The notes under the pieces were generated by a model. The model saw nothing but the letters and a program-made list of their open reading frames with translations. It was not told where the DNA came from and ran no database searches. Shown piece after piece: positions 1-10,765 of a stretch of 64,000 nucleotides of DNA (the stretch's first letter is position 1; the number at the start of each line of letters is the position of its first letter). The stretch is from Polytrichum commune (taxonomy: Eukaryota > Streptophyta > Polytrichopsida > Polytrichales > Polytrichaceae), in assembly GCA_950295325.1 (NCBI GenBank), contig OX485808.1, positions 22,524,527 to 22,588,526 of the forward strand. The letters are read 5' to 3'. The position numbers and the translations under genes were made by a program.

Positions 1-279
1 AGTTGGCTACCTAACGAAACACATGAGTACAATCTATATGGGAGGTAATCATGAGCATTCATTGAACTCGTATATGGGGAAAGCTGGCTGCTAGCCACAG
101 ATCTGGACACTGAACCAGAAAGATGTGAACATTCCAAAATGCCATTCATTCCAACTAACATGCAAAGTGATAGTTTGATGGGCCACATCAAATGCAAGGT
201 GAAAACTCAACCAAAAACTCCATCATGTGGGAGTCTCTGGGGTTTCATATTGCAACAAGCTGCATTCATCAACTGATCT

Positions 280-916
280 TTACACCAAATATTGTATTTA
301 GTGTCATATAGTATTTTATGTCACTCTGGTACAATGATCGGGGAGAACCGGCAGTTCGTTACAAATGAATTGGTTGAGTTTGAGAAATAACCGGTTGAAG
401 TTCAAGACTGTAGGAAAATCACCGATCATTTTAGAGGAATTTATAGAATATATACCAAGGCAATAAAGGAAAACCAGAGGATGTCAACATGTAATTGGTT
501 GGACTTGCAAACACTAGGATCTGAACCAATTATGCCCAAAAATCTCCCCGATCACTGCTCTGGTAACTCTTCTAGTGGCACTTCTTATGAATAAGTTTAC
601 ACATATTGCCATCCCAACTTACTTTTAGTTCATCTAAAGGCCAATTATTGGAACAAACTTTGGTATGTTCTGCATCCTAACGTATCCGTAATGAAATATC
701 GTCATGGGTGATTGAAATTGGTTGAAAAATCACTTAGTAAATGATAGTATTTGCAACATTGTAAATCTATAATGCCTTTTCTTTTTTCTTTTTTCTTTTT
801 TCAAAGAATGACAAATAATATTAGGTTAACAGTTAGTGACACAACATGGGCTGTTTACGACTAGTATTTAGCAAGACAAATAGAATTGGTGACAGGGAAT
901 ACAATATTTAGTGTAG
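280..916. mobile_element. Terminal-inverted-repeat MITE, family 1, copy 1
   Basis: The left end near 281 reads TACACCAAATATTGTATTTA and the right end near 916 reads the inverted equivalent ending ATTTAGTGTAG. The same ends and several interior words (GGCACTTCTT then GAATAAGT) occur in the copy at 26860-27235, which defines the family. It encodes nothing. It is longer than the second copy because another small element sits inside it at 332-557. No clear target-site duplication was found, so the superfamily is open. Confidence 0.6.
332..557. mobile_element. hAT-type MITE nested in another MITE
   Basis: A 226-bp element with terminal repeats CARTGATCGGGGAGA at both ends. It is flanked by an exact 8-bp duplication CTCTGGTA at 324-331 and 558-565. 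An 8-bp target duplication with ends starting CA is typical of hAT elements. It has no coding capacity. A diverged relative in inverted orientation lies at 59579-59785. The second family 1 MITE copy lacks this insert at the matching place, which confirms it is an insertion. Confidence 0.75.
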
Positions 917-2247
917 CGGTTGCAATGTGCAAGGAATTTCCTTCTTGCAAAAGCATAGCATGATGCTTTTGTTCATCCACTTCTAGAGCAAGTCCACACT
1001 GTCAATCATGGCACAATAATCCAACATGAATAATCTCAGCATATAGAAAGTGGGGGTTGTCATTGCTAGCTGTGGATGCAAAGATAAGCAGGTCTTCAAT
1101 GGACATTTCTAGATCTGCACCCACTTCTTGTAGGATGTGAAACACGCAATTAGTGCAAGATAATTAGCGAATCTAAATCGTGCATGTTGTCATTTTCCTC
1201 GTAATTGTTTGAGATCATGTAAATATCTTATTTAATGTCAAAGTTGAGATTGTGTTTCTCATCAAATGGTCATATCGGTCCCCTCAATCATGTTGACTAT
1301 TGAGCCTAGCCTAAGATGGTTAATAGATCTTGAGCACATAATCCAATCTCTTTGAAGCGCATTTTTTTTGGCGTCCATTCTTAGATCCACACCGAACCAC
1401 ACGCCACTCAAAATATACATGTCCATTTCTAACAAGTAACCGAATTAGGCCCACTTAGCTTAGCACAAATTAGAAAGAGCTTTGATCAACAAGTTGATGT
1501 GAAAATGGGCATCCTGAATGCAACAAAGTTGAATTGAAATCAATCCCTAAACCTTCAATTTGATTGTATGTACCCACTAAAAAAACTAGCCTATTCACGT
1601 CACCCAATCTTGTGCTTGGAGCACATCTTAAATTGTCTGAATGTTTTTGAGAGGATCCATGGTGGGTTTTGGGAAAGTGGGATTGGATTTGGGCAAGCAT
1701 TGGAATGTAGCTAGGGGTGGCTTACTTATATGCATTTACTAATTAAGATTCCACATGCAAAAGTTATAGGGGCTCAATTTTTTTTATTGGGTGGAAAGTT
1801 GGTTGTAGTGTAGGGGCGGTTTGGGCAAAAGATGGGGATGGTTTTGGGAGAAAGCAAGGTTGGTTTTGGACAAAAAATGGGAGCAATTTTGGGCAAGTGA
1901 CAAGATCCTTGTGGGAGCCATTTGCAGTGTAAAAAGTGGGGGTCTCAAGAGTTAGGACAAATGTAGGAAGGTAGGGGTAAGCAACTTCAAAAAATATAGT
2001 TTTATAGTATATTCATATGTTGTACAATTTATTTTGTTCTTCTTTCTACAATGCCTTAACCAATTTGCTAAGCCAATCATGCACACCACTAATCCAAATG
2101 GACTCCCAAAATAGGCAAAGTTGCTAAAGTGTCAGTCCAAGCACCCCCTACCTTGAATCTTTATTTATTTTTTGATGTTTTAGCCTACTTTTGTCCTTTC
2201 TTGTATGTATCGTGGAATAAGAGGTGTGGAGGCAACTTGAATTCAAG
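917..2247. other. Intergenic DNA with one dispersed-repeat fragment
   Basis: No gene is recognisable. The part at about 1215-1440 resembles DNA at 17125-17330 and 27880-28270, sharing words around GTTGACTATT, and is an uncharacterised dispersed repeat. Around 1795-1920 there is a loose G-rich repetition of GGTTTTGGG-like words. Short open frames here have no recognisable domain. Confidence 0.5.
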
Positions 2248-2249
2248 TA

Positions 2250-3231
2250 CAATCAAGACTCTATAAGTGTTAACTCTATAAGCGTTATAATTCATATATG
2301 TTAAGAAAATTTTACTCCCCTACAGAATCACAATTGGTAAGACTTGTGAGTGTTATGTGTTAAGTGTCATAACATGCTCTACTCCCTTCTTTGTTAATTG
2401 CACCTCTATAAGTGTAAATTTTGAGAAAATCAAGGTAATAATATATAAGAGCATACATTTTAAACATGTAATCACATTTATCCCATATTCTTTGCGAACA
2501 ATTCAAAATTGTTGGAGGCACACGGGTGTTCTTTCGATCTCTATTGAGAGGGAGATAGAGGAAGCTAGGCGCTTGGTAGAGGTTGATGAAGTTGCTACTC
2601 TACTTCATCAACTGACGTTGTTGTCATCTGATAGTGAGGTGGGTGACGTGATGAATGCTCATGAATACCTCAATTATGAGATGAAGTTTGATTTAAACAA
2701 CCCCTATGAACCTACCGACGAGGAGTTTTTGGACATGTATTCCTCATAACATCAAGAAATTAATGTTGATGAGGTTATGGTTGATGTGGTAGAAGAAGTT
2801 GTAGGATTTAGTGGTGTTGAGCGTTCTCTAGAGACTTTGAAGAAATACTTTGAACAAAGACCAAATGATGCCCTATCACACATCATGAACATTCAAGGAC
2901 TCCAAAAGGAAGTTTCATCTCATCATTTGGAAGCTTCTCCTCATCTACTATAGACTCTTTCTTTTAGTTAGTTTAGTTGGAAGAATCTCGTCAAGTTACT
3001 ACTATATGGATTATTTCTTTCAATTAGTTTAGTTGAATTATGTATTATCATTTGTACTTTCACTTTTCATTTTTATAATACGTTATGTACTTCATTTTCG
3101 GAAATTTTAAGTGTCATTTCTATAAATGTTATTAATCATCATTATGAATTCTATAAGTGTTACTTGTTATAATTCTATATATGTTATTTTTTTGCTACTC
3201 CTGACCTATAACATTTATAGAGTCTTGACTG
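2250..3231 (+). mobile_element. Pogo/Tigger-like DNA transposon, internally deleted
   Basis: The element runs between TA dinucleotides (2248-2249 and 3232-3233). Its terminal repeats begin CARTCAAGACTCTATAA, with further inverted subterminal copies of a CTATAAGTGTTA word at both ends. TA target duplication and CAG-type termini are usual for pogo/Tc1-mariner elements. Only the C-terminal part of a transposase remains inside (2494-2952), so most of the coding region has been lost. It is non-autonomous as it stands. Confidence 0.75.
2494..2952 (+). pseudogene. C-terminal remnant of a pogo/Tigger-like transposase
   Basis: One reading frame gives an NCWRHTGVL motif, the post-catalytic tryptophan/arginine signature seen in Tigger-like transposases. 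Acidic stretches follow, then SLETLKKYFEQRPND, which resembles the C-terminal helix of these proteins. A single in-frame TAA at 2747-2749 interrupts the frame, and a natural stop follows at 2950-2952. The helix-turn-helix N-terminus and the DDE catalytic core are absent. It lies inside the element bounded by matching inverted repeats, which supports the assignment. Family placement rests on motif recognition, not alignment. The product would be a nuclear DNA-cutting enzyme, but this copy cannot work. Confidence 0.6.
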
Positions 3232-3233
3232 TA

Positions 3234-3849
3234 GAGGGTAACGGGTTGGATCATGCACTAAGGTATGTGGTCCTTATTATGTGGGCTATCTAATTGCGAG
3301 GCCTAGTTTAGTTCCTTATTCCATGGCTTTTGCAATGTGAAAGGCAGGTGGGGGAAGTGGGTGCTAATTAGACATTAAGTGGACCAAGATTAGGTGTTAG
3401 TCGTGGGTGGTTTAACCCGTAAAGGACAATGTTGCCCCACGGGCTTGGTATTATTTTGGGAGAATCTTGTTCAAAACTTCTACTCCATTGCACCAAATGG
3501 GGTTTTTAGAATGCCAAATCAAGCACCTTAGCAAGATGCCACCACTTGGCACCACTAGGGACTTGTAATGACTAGGGAAAAATCGCAATGGCGTTTATGA
3601 CCGTAGTCGTGTGTTTGCATGTTCATCCACATGCAATTGGTTTTCATGAGTTCATAGCTACTACCAAGTCAAGGATACATATGCTGGAACTAGAGGGAGT
3701 GGGCAAGTGTTGTTGGGTACACGCAACCTAACTGAAAGTGCACAATGGGCATAATTAGAACCAACGATTTACATAAAAAAAAACCAAGAGTTGTGGTTAC
3801 ATCACATACTACTTTTGCGATTAGATCTAGCAAAGGGGCATGTATTAGT
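3234..3849. other. Intergenic, no recognised feature
   Basis: Non-coding DNA between the pogo-like element and the foldback element. I see no convincing open frame, repeat end or regulatory site in it. Confidence 0.5.
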
Positions 3850-4412
3850 TCTAGCACCCCTTAGCTTATCTTGATTGCTTTCCAACTCTAGCAAGTGTCA
3901 CGAGCGCTAACATGCACATCTCCCACACATGCATGGTTAGCTCCCCATACCACGGACCTCCAAGCTCATGTCTTGGTCACCAAACCCTCGTACACATGCA
4001 TTTAGGACTCTCCCCTTAGTAGGTAGCCAATGGTTAGATGTGGACTTTCATTCATGGAAGTCCACTCTTGAGTTGATCATCGTGTTGCCAAAACAACACT
4101 ACAACAACCCAAAGCATAGTTGCCAAGTATGCTCCGGGTGGGGTCGGTTGGCAACGCCACCTCACCCATATAAGCCTCTAGGACTTTGGGCAGGGCCCCT
4201 ACCCCACCGTCAAGTACTCGGGGGGGGGGGGGGTGTCGCGCACCTCTCCATGAGGAGTGCCCGAAACACCATGGGCACAAGGGGGACCCCGGAGTGACAC
4301 CCGGGACTTGTGGTGCCGTTGGTGAGAGGGCCCAAGTGATCCTAGTGTGGGTGAGGGCCCCGGGCGTTGGGAACGCCTCCCACCCACGGTGACTAGGAGG
4401 CACGAGGGTAAG

Positions 4413-4438
4413 GCCATGAGCTATGCGTAGCTCATGGC
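4413..4438 (+). other. Hairpin 1 of the repeated core
   Basis: A perfect 11-bp stem, GCCATGAGCTA (4413-4423) and TAGCTCATGGC (4428-4438), closes a TGCG loop. The equivalent hairpins at 60707-60732 (+) and 5881-5856 (-) carry different bases at the sixth pair: G-C here, G-U and A-U there. Pairing is therefore kept. Confidence 0.6.
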
Positions 4439-4508
4439 GTGGTGATTCTAGAATGCTCAAGAACACCTGAATCGGAGGTGTGAGCTAGGAGTTATGGCCA
4501 TTTGAGTG

Positions 4509-4532
4509 GGGCGCTGTCCCGGGACAGCGCCC
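4509..4532. repeat. Perfect 24-bp GC-rich palindrome
   Basis: The arms are GGGCGCTGTCCC (4509-4520) and GGGACAGCGCCC (4521-4532). Unlike the two hairpins on either side of it, this palindrome is degraded in the other two core copies, so it is probably not under constraint. Confidence 0.7.
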
Positions 4533-4634
4533 TGGTACAGCAGTGCCTGGGAGTGATTCCCGGGACTGCCAAGGTTCAAACAGGCATAACTTCCTCACCA
4601 CTTGCCCGAATGGGGCAAGTGAGGAGTCCATCGG

Positions 4635-4655
4635 CATCTACGTGAAGCGTAGATG
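4635..4655 (+). other. Hairpin 2 of the repeated core
   Basis: The stem CATCTACG / CGTAGATG closes a TGAAG loop. In the copy at 61242-61263 the seven outer pairs are kept. In the inverted copy at 5651-5671 one C-G pair is T-A and another pair is T-G, still allowed in RNA read in this orientation. Confidence 0.5.
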
Positions 4656-5205
4656 AGGATGGAGTGGTTGGTTGTTATGATCGGACATCATACAAGGAAG
4701 TTATGATGGTCTGAAGCTGTGGGGGCTTCTAGGCCCAGCGGCTAAGGGAAAATGTCCACTTGGCCCCAACTCTTGGTAGAGAGACAAGAGGTTGGTTGAC
4801 GGTGGGGTAGGGGCCCCGCGTAGAGTCCTAGAGGCTTATATGGGTGAGGTGGTGTGGCCTCACCCACCCGAGGCCGAACGGCACGGCCTCAATGGGCTTT
4901 GGCCTATTGTGAGGCCATAGTTGCCTAGTATGCTTCGGGTTGTTGTAGTGTTGCTCCGGCAACGCGATGATCAACATAGGATTGGACTTCCATGGATGGA
5001 AGTCCACATTGGGGAAATGGGTTACCGATTAAGGGGTGAGTCCCGAAAGCAAAGTAGGAGGGTTGGTTCCCTCCTATGAACTATTGGTCCGGGGTAAGAG
5101 GAGCTATCCATTAGCATGGCGGAATGCGAATGGTTAGCGACTCGTAACCTTTGCTAGAATTGAAAATTGGCAAGATGGTCAAGGGGGGGCTAGCAAGGGT
5201 TGCGA

Positions 5206-5531
5206 CAGGGGGGTAGTCATTGGTTGGAGTAGCAATATACGTGCGAACAAATGATAGGGTATTTTAAAAACATGGGGGCAAAAAGTTATAAATGGACTTA
5301 AGAGTAATATAGGGTATCAAAAATGGCACTGGACATCTTTAAAGTACTACAGGGTATGGAATAATAGGTAATTTGGAATTATAAGTAATGCAAACCATTT
5401 TTCTATTAACCCAAAGTAGAAATTTACATAATGATAGCATGTGAAAAAAAAAAATTGAAAGTAATACCCCCCTATAAAATAGTGGTTGTTCGCACCTATA
5501 TCCTTAATTTTTTAACACACTGCCCCCCCTG
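5206..5531. mobile_element. MITE with CAGGGGGG termini, no target duplication
   Basis: Inverted ends CAGGGGGGTAGT (left) and CAGGGGGGGCAGT (right, complement), plus inner inverted words GTGCGAACAA about 40 bp in. It is related in layout to the elements at 29593-30170 and 36007-36567. Its flanks do not match: the left flank is the end of copy A and the right flank is the start of copy B, so the junction was probably rearranged after insertion. Confidence 0.55.
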
Positions 5532-6060
5532 AGGTCAAGTAACCTTTTGTCTCTCTCCTAAGGGTTGGGGCCACCTATGGGTTGGAAGCCCCCAACAACT
5601 TTAGACTTTGTCATGTGATCTTTGATTCTATCAAGCGGCCACTTTGTTGACATCCATTCTTTGCATAGATGTTGATGGACCCCTCACTTGCCTCATTGAG
5701 GAAGTTATGGTTGTTTAAACCTAGGCAGTCCCGGGTGCCACTCCCATGTCAGTGTTGTCCCAGGGCGCTGTCCCTAGGCAACGTCCCACTCATATTATCA
5801 TGTCTTAGCTCACACCTCCGATTGAAGTGTTTCTTGAGCATTCTAGAATCCGGACGCCATAAGCTACTTAATGCTTATGGCCATACCCTTGTGACTCTTA
5901 GTCCCCATGGGTGGGAGGCCTCCTCAACGCCCATGGCCCTCACCCTCATTAGGATCACTTGGGCCCTCTCACCTATGGCGCCACAAGTCTCGGGCGTCAC
6001 TCTAGGGTCCCTCTTGTGCCCATGGTGTTGCAGGCATTCCTCATGCAAAGGTGTGCAACA
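5532..6060 (-). repeat. Repeated core module, copy B (inverted)
   Basis: This is the reverse-complement equivalent of about 4236-4796, diverged by many substitutions but colinear throughout. It has no inverted arms. It stops at the same breakpoint as copies A and C, next to TGT(C/T)G, and there it abuts the pogo/Tigger-like transposase that starts at 6076. Confidence 0.65.
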
Positions 6061-6075
6061 ACATTACAATGCCCC

Positions 6076-7795
6076 ATGGTGAGTACAACCACCTCAAGGA
6101 AGAAAGGGAAGAAGGGGGTGTTGTCTTTCAAGGAGGAGGAGGAGTTGGTGTTGTATGCATTGAGAATGAGGAGATTGGATGCCCCTAATGTTCAATCCAT
6201 TGCGATTGAAGTTGGTAGAGGCTACACAAAACCAAGACATGCCATTCAAGAGGGAAATCTTGGTCCGGGGTGGTGAGGTGGTTCTAGAATAGGCGTATGG
6301 ACCTCTCATTGAGGGTGGTGCAAGGATTGGAGACCGGATGTGCCAAGGGACTTTGCAAGGATAACATTAGGAATTTTTATGACAATTTTGAGTTGGTGTA
6401 CTAGCTACACCAATACCCTCCCTCCCAAACATGGAACATGGATGAGAACAATGCTCAAACCCAAAGGAGTGGGGGTGCCATTGTGCTTGCAATGAAGGGA
6501 GCAAGGCAAGTGCACACCAATACCCTAGACGAACGCAAACATCTTTCGATATTGAGTTGCATCAATGCCGTGGGGGGGGAGAGACATCTTAATTTTTACA
6601 TCTTCAAAGGTAAACAAATGAGAAAAATTACATACATAAATATGAGACATGTGCTTCCATGGCAATGCAATACAATACAAAACATGGATGACGACTTTTC
6701 TTTTCACAATGTGAATTGCACATTTTTTACATTGTGTGCAAGCAAAGGGAAGCAATTTGTGTCTTGCCAATAAACACCTTCTCATATTGGATGGGCACAA
6801 CTCCCATCTCTCCTTCGATGTGGTAATGCAAATGCAAAGGTTCAATTGGGATCTTCTAACATTGCTTTTTCACACATCCCATGCCCTTCAATTAGGTCTC
6901 TTACTTCAAGAGCTTTGAGTCAGCATTCTGACATTATAGAGACATATGTTCATTACAAAACAAAAGAGTGTGTACACACAAGGATGAGTTGCCAAATCTG
7001 GTGTCAATCTCCTTGGAGAAAACATTGACATCTAATAATATTTTGGATAGGGTTCTAGTCGGCATGCATTTGGGCATTTGACCATTTGACTCCATGAAGA
7101 TGGACAACAAGATGGTGCCAAGTGAGAGTTAGCGAAGCACAAGGGTGGAGGCAAAGAATGAGGGCATTAATGTGGCAATTGAGGATATTGGAGATGACAT
7201 AGTCTTTGAGAGCAACCCTATTGGCATTGAGGTATCTCGTTACTATGTGGGTGTGGAAGGGAATGGAGAAAAATAGCTAATGGGCAATGACATTGAAGGC
7301 ACTTCATTGGAAGAAACCATAGACTTGGAGGAGGAATGTACTCCAAGCACTCAATGCAAGAATGCTCAAGTCATTCCAGACTTCATTGATGGGGATGTGC
7401 TGAAGGAGTAATCAAACATGGGAAGGTTTTTGACACTATCCACATTGCCAAATTCACACACAAGAGAAGGGATTCTAACAAACCAATCATAGAGTATAGT
7501 AAGTCTATCTTTGGTGAGTCCAATGCTTACATCTTGTAGTTGGAAAAGAAGGCAAAATGCAAAGCAGAGGTTGAGGAATTGTGGAAAAAGAAGAAAGAAG
7601 ACATGGAAAGCAACAAAAACAAACAACAAGCAGTGAAGATGGCCAAGGAACACGAGAAGAAAACATGCATGGTTTTAAATGAGTCGAAGAAAGCTTTTGA
7701 TGCCTTGTGGATGGCAAAGATATGCTTCTATGTTGGAGAGGCTCTTCACAATCTCATCAAGAGCCACCCGCCTATTCAACTTGGAAAGCAATGAG
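6076..7795 (+). pseudogene. Broken pogo/Tigger-like (DDE_1) transposase
   Basis: From ATG 6076 a lysine-rich start runs into an N-terminal helical DNA-binding region (FKEEEELVLYALRMRR). After a stop at 6274-6276 the DDE domain resumes in pieces. These include NFYDNFELVY near 6380, the first catalytic aspartate region MDENNAQTQRSGGA at 6438, ERKHLSILSCINAVGG at about 6530, and FYIFKGKQMRK at 6594. The second aspartate lies in LLILDGHNSH near 6780, followed by HTSHALQLG, where the usual third-aspartate PLD has become LG. A lysine/glutamate coiled coil (7540-7791) forms the tail. Several stops and frame changes make it non-functional. The family role is nuclear cut-and-paste transposition at TA sites. 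No matching terminal repeats were found around it, unlike the element at 2250. Confidence 0.7.
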
Positions 7796-8811
7796 GATGG
7801 TATTGTGGCAAAATACCAACTATGTGTCATGCCAATGTGGCATGTACATAGCTTGATGCCGAGCCCCCAAAAATGGCCAAGTTCTACCCAAAGCATATTT
7901 TATACCATTGCCATGGGTTTTTGCTGAATAAATCCTAGGTTCCCACCAATCTATTGCAAGTGCATCTATTTGTATTTGAGTTCAATTTTGATTCGGAATT
8001 GTTTGAATGTGTGGTTTTATCTATAGCCATTAACATTATAGAATTTTTGTTTTGGATCAGAAATAATTTAGTGTCAGCTGAAATGTAGCCACTGATGGTA
8101 GGCTAAGTCAATTGTAGTTGGTTAGGGTATCAACGTTGGAACTACAACCGACTACAATCAACAAACACTATGAAACCCTGCCCATATGTTGGGGCATGAT
8201 AGAGGTGAACACACAACACATAATAGCTATTATTGTGAGGATTTAAGGACTGCAAATAATGAGCAGAGCTTCGAGGGTGACAAAGAAGGTAAGAGTGGCC
8301 TACAGATAGGAAGTAGCCCCCCTTAGGCAATGATAAAAGGCTTAAATCAAGAAGGCACTTTGAGCATTCATGGAGGCTACAACTTGTTTATGAAATTTTT
8401 AATTTCTTATTCAACTTAATAACACATTTCCTAACCTATTTTATTTTTTCTTAATATGCTTCTTGTTAGCCATTCCAAATGAGGCAAAAGGTTTGAAGAC
8501 CATGCTTTAAGAACCACATACCTTAGAATCAGCCTCTTAAAGTGGCCCTGGCCCCCTTAAAATCCTAGGCAATATCCACCCTTGGATTCTAAGAGGGCTA
8601 CATCTACAACTAGAAATGGAGCACGTTGGCTACTTTGTAATTTGGAGGGTTGGAAGGAGAATTCAAGATTAGGCAACAAATACCGACATTATGGATGGAA
8701 CATGGCCCAACCTAAAAAGGTAGAACCTAAAACATGGCAACCTACTTAAAAATTCATGCCTTGTTTAAACAAAGGGGTGTCAATCAATCATGTAGAGTGT
8801 AGGAAACAAGT
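7796..8811. other. Intergenic, no gene seen
   Basis: No domain-bearing frame. A small imperfect inverted repeat, TTGTAGTTGGTT and AACCGACTACAA, lies at about 8115-8158. Nothing else can be supported. Confidence 0.5.
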
Positions 8812-8813
8812 TA

Positions 8814-9036
8814 CTACAATAAATTATTTAATTAGTGCGGGTTACCACTTGGAGTTACACATTACTACAACAATTTACCCAGAGTATCATTTTTACCCAA
8901 ATAACATAAGTACCCAATATGCACACCGAAGAATATGATATAACTTAGTTGGTAAAAAATGATAACATCGGTAATCTTTTTATAGAAACACGTAACTCCA
9001 AATGGTAACCCACACTAATTAGACAATTTAGTGTAG
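8814..9036. mobile_element. Stowaway-like MITE with TA target sites, copy 1
   Basis: The ends CTACAATAAATT and, inverted, CTACACTAAATT extend into about 45 bp of inverted repeat containing AATTAGTGYGGGTTACCA and GGAGTTAC. TA flanks both ends (8812-8813 and 9037-9038). A relative lies at 17957-18193. The TA duplication suggests Tc1/mariner mobilisation. It does not code for protein. Confidence 0.7.
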
Positions 9037-9038
9037 TA

Positions 9039-10209
9039 GCCAAAAAACAAAGGTTGTTAGGCATGAGTTTAATGTGGAGAAATGACAACAATATTGGAAA
9101 TGATGTTGCAATGCTATTAATGGTTTACTTTGGACTACATAGTGGAAAATTTATTAGTAAGTAAGTAGTGCGTGACTGACACTGCACTAAAAAAAAGTTT
9201 ACTATTGCATTTGCCCCATTGGGCTCTGGATTTTGTAAACGGCATATTTTTCCCCCCTTCTTCCACTTGACTGTGATGATGAAGATCGAAACATTTGATC
9301 AACAAGTCGTTGCGTGCAATTTTAGTGTATTCTAGCGATGTCATTGCATTTTTATCTTCAAAAACATCATTTTTTCTTGGAGAATCGATGAAGCAACAGT
9401 TGTACTATCTCAAGAAATTTGCCCTCTTGTTGGCTACTAAGATATCCTCTTGATTTTTGAGTATCGACTCTTCATCTCTACAATCGACAGTTGTTGTAAG
9501 ACCATTGTATATACCTCCTCTTGACTTTTGATCATTGAAAAGGGAGTCCATGATGCTTTTAAGATTGTTGCATCAAATTCAAGGAGGGGAAACTGACCAC
9601 TGCCGGAGGCAACGATTCCCTAATCAAGGGGATGATATCCTGATAATGAACCCAACATAATAGACAAATTCTTACAAACGCAAATCCTTGCATAATGATC
9701 CTCGTTTGCTCAACCATTCATTAAGGATACTGCCGATCAGAATGCAACAAGTTCCATTGATTCTGACCTTCTCATGACACAAAACAAATATTCGTCGATG
9801 CTTCGTACCTGCCATCGCTGATCAAGATGTGTTTGCATGTTTCAACAATCATAGGCTTAAATCCTAATTCCTTCAGGCATCCAAGAGGCTTGATGAGTGG
9901 ATACCACATTGAGGTTGGACAATGAAGACATGTCTAGAATGTGTCGCCGTAGCATGCTATCTACAAATGGAGGTTTAGGGTTTAGGGTCCTACCTATGTG
10001 TTGTTTGTAAACTGGTAGAAGTCGTGTGAACTTGAGGATAAACGGTTGGGATGTGACAAAACCTACCACCTCCCATCTCCCATGGTTTAATTGTCTGGCA
10101 TTTCTTGTCAAATAATGTCCTTGACCCTTTTTTCTCAATATCTTCTTCTGGATAGTGGTGTTGTCTGTTTGGATCAGGACTAGGCCACTTGAACTTTAGT
10201 GGGTATAGT
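9039..10209. other. Intergenic with an unassigned minus-strand open stretch
   Basis: On the minus strand, 10262-9857 gives two overlapping frames of about 90 codons (for example one containing VQVLYPLKFKWPSPDP). I recognise no family and see no start, splice or neighbour that makes it a gene. The rest is AT-rich DNA without clear repeats. Confidence 0.35.
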
Positions 10210-10765
10210 ACTTGCACTTTGGTCCATGGATTGAGACAAAATGCTTTGCATTGATAACGCATTTGAAGGAGTCATTAGCTGTGGGTTATTGGTTAAACTC
10301 CTTAAGGCATCTCAGAGTTAGGTGTATAACAATGACCAGAGTATAGTCAGACTGAGCATGCATGCACATCGCGATCACAGAAGTCAGTGGAGGGAAAAGG
10401 AATACTAGATAAAACTCTATGCCAAATCACACCGATTGGGAGTCGGTCAGTGAGTCATTTGAATCAATAGCATTACCTTGCACTCTGGTTCAGGGATTGG
10501 TAATGCTTTACAGTAGTGTTGCAAATGGAGTCATTAGCTGTGGGTTATTAACTAATTCATAAGTTAAGCAGGTCGTGGCATCTCAGAGTTTGGAGTACAA
10601 CAACAAGAGTATAAGCTTAGTCAGACTGTGCATGCATGCATGCATCAGAAAGCAGAAGCTTGTTGACGAATCGGAAGGGAATAGTAGACCCAAATATTCT
10701 ATACGTAATCGCACCGATGTGGAGTCAGTGAGTCGGTTGAGTCGATGGATAGCATTACCACCTAC
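10210..10765. repeat. Tandem duplication of about 265 bp upstream of PAL
   Basis: Two adjacent units (about 10210-10475 and 10484-10760) share CTTGCACTYTGGT, GGAGTCATTAGCTGTGGG, GGCATCTCAGAGTT, TAGTCAGACTG with a CATGCATGCA run, and an end with GTCAGTGAGTC and ATAGCATTACC. They differ by small insertions and substitutions, so the duplication is not recent. It encodes nothing. Confidence 0.7.

Larger units (their letters stand above)
3850..5205. mobile_element. Foldback element with about 350-bp inverted arms (copy A)
   Basis: The stretch 3850-4217 reappears, inverted and diverged, at 4795-5205. Examples are CCTCACCCATATAAGCCTCT at 4162 and its complement near 4836, and a shared ACCCCACCGTCAA junction. 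Between the arms is a core of about 560 bp (4236-4796) that recurs at 5532-6060 and 60530-61400. Each arm contains a TATAAG box pointing inward, so either arm could drive transcription. A run of G (4220-4233) separates the left arm from the core. Long arms suggest a MULE-like or foldback transposon. No target duplication was found and nothing is encoded. Confidence 0.65.

Noticed and set aside
4077-4466. 129-codon minus-strand frame and overlapping + frames in copy A
   Set aside because: Overlapping frames on both strands in GC-rich inverted-repeat DNA; the frames are not kept in copies B and C.
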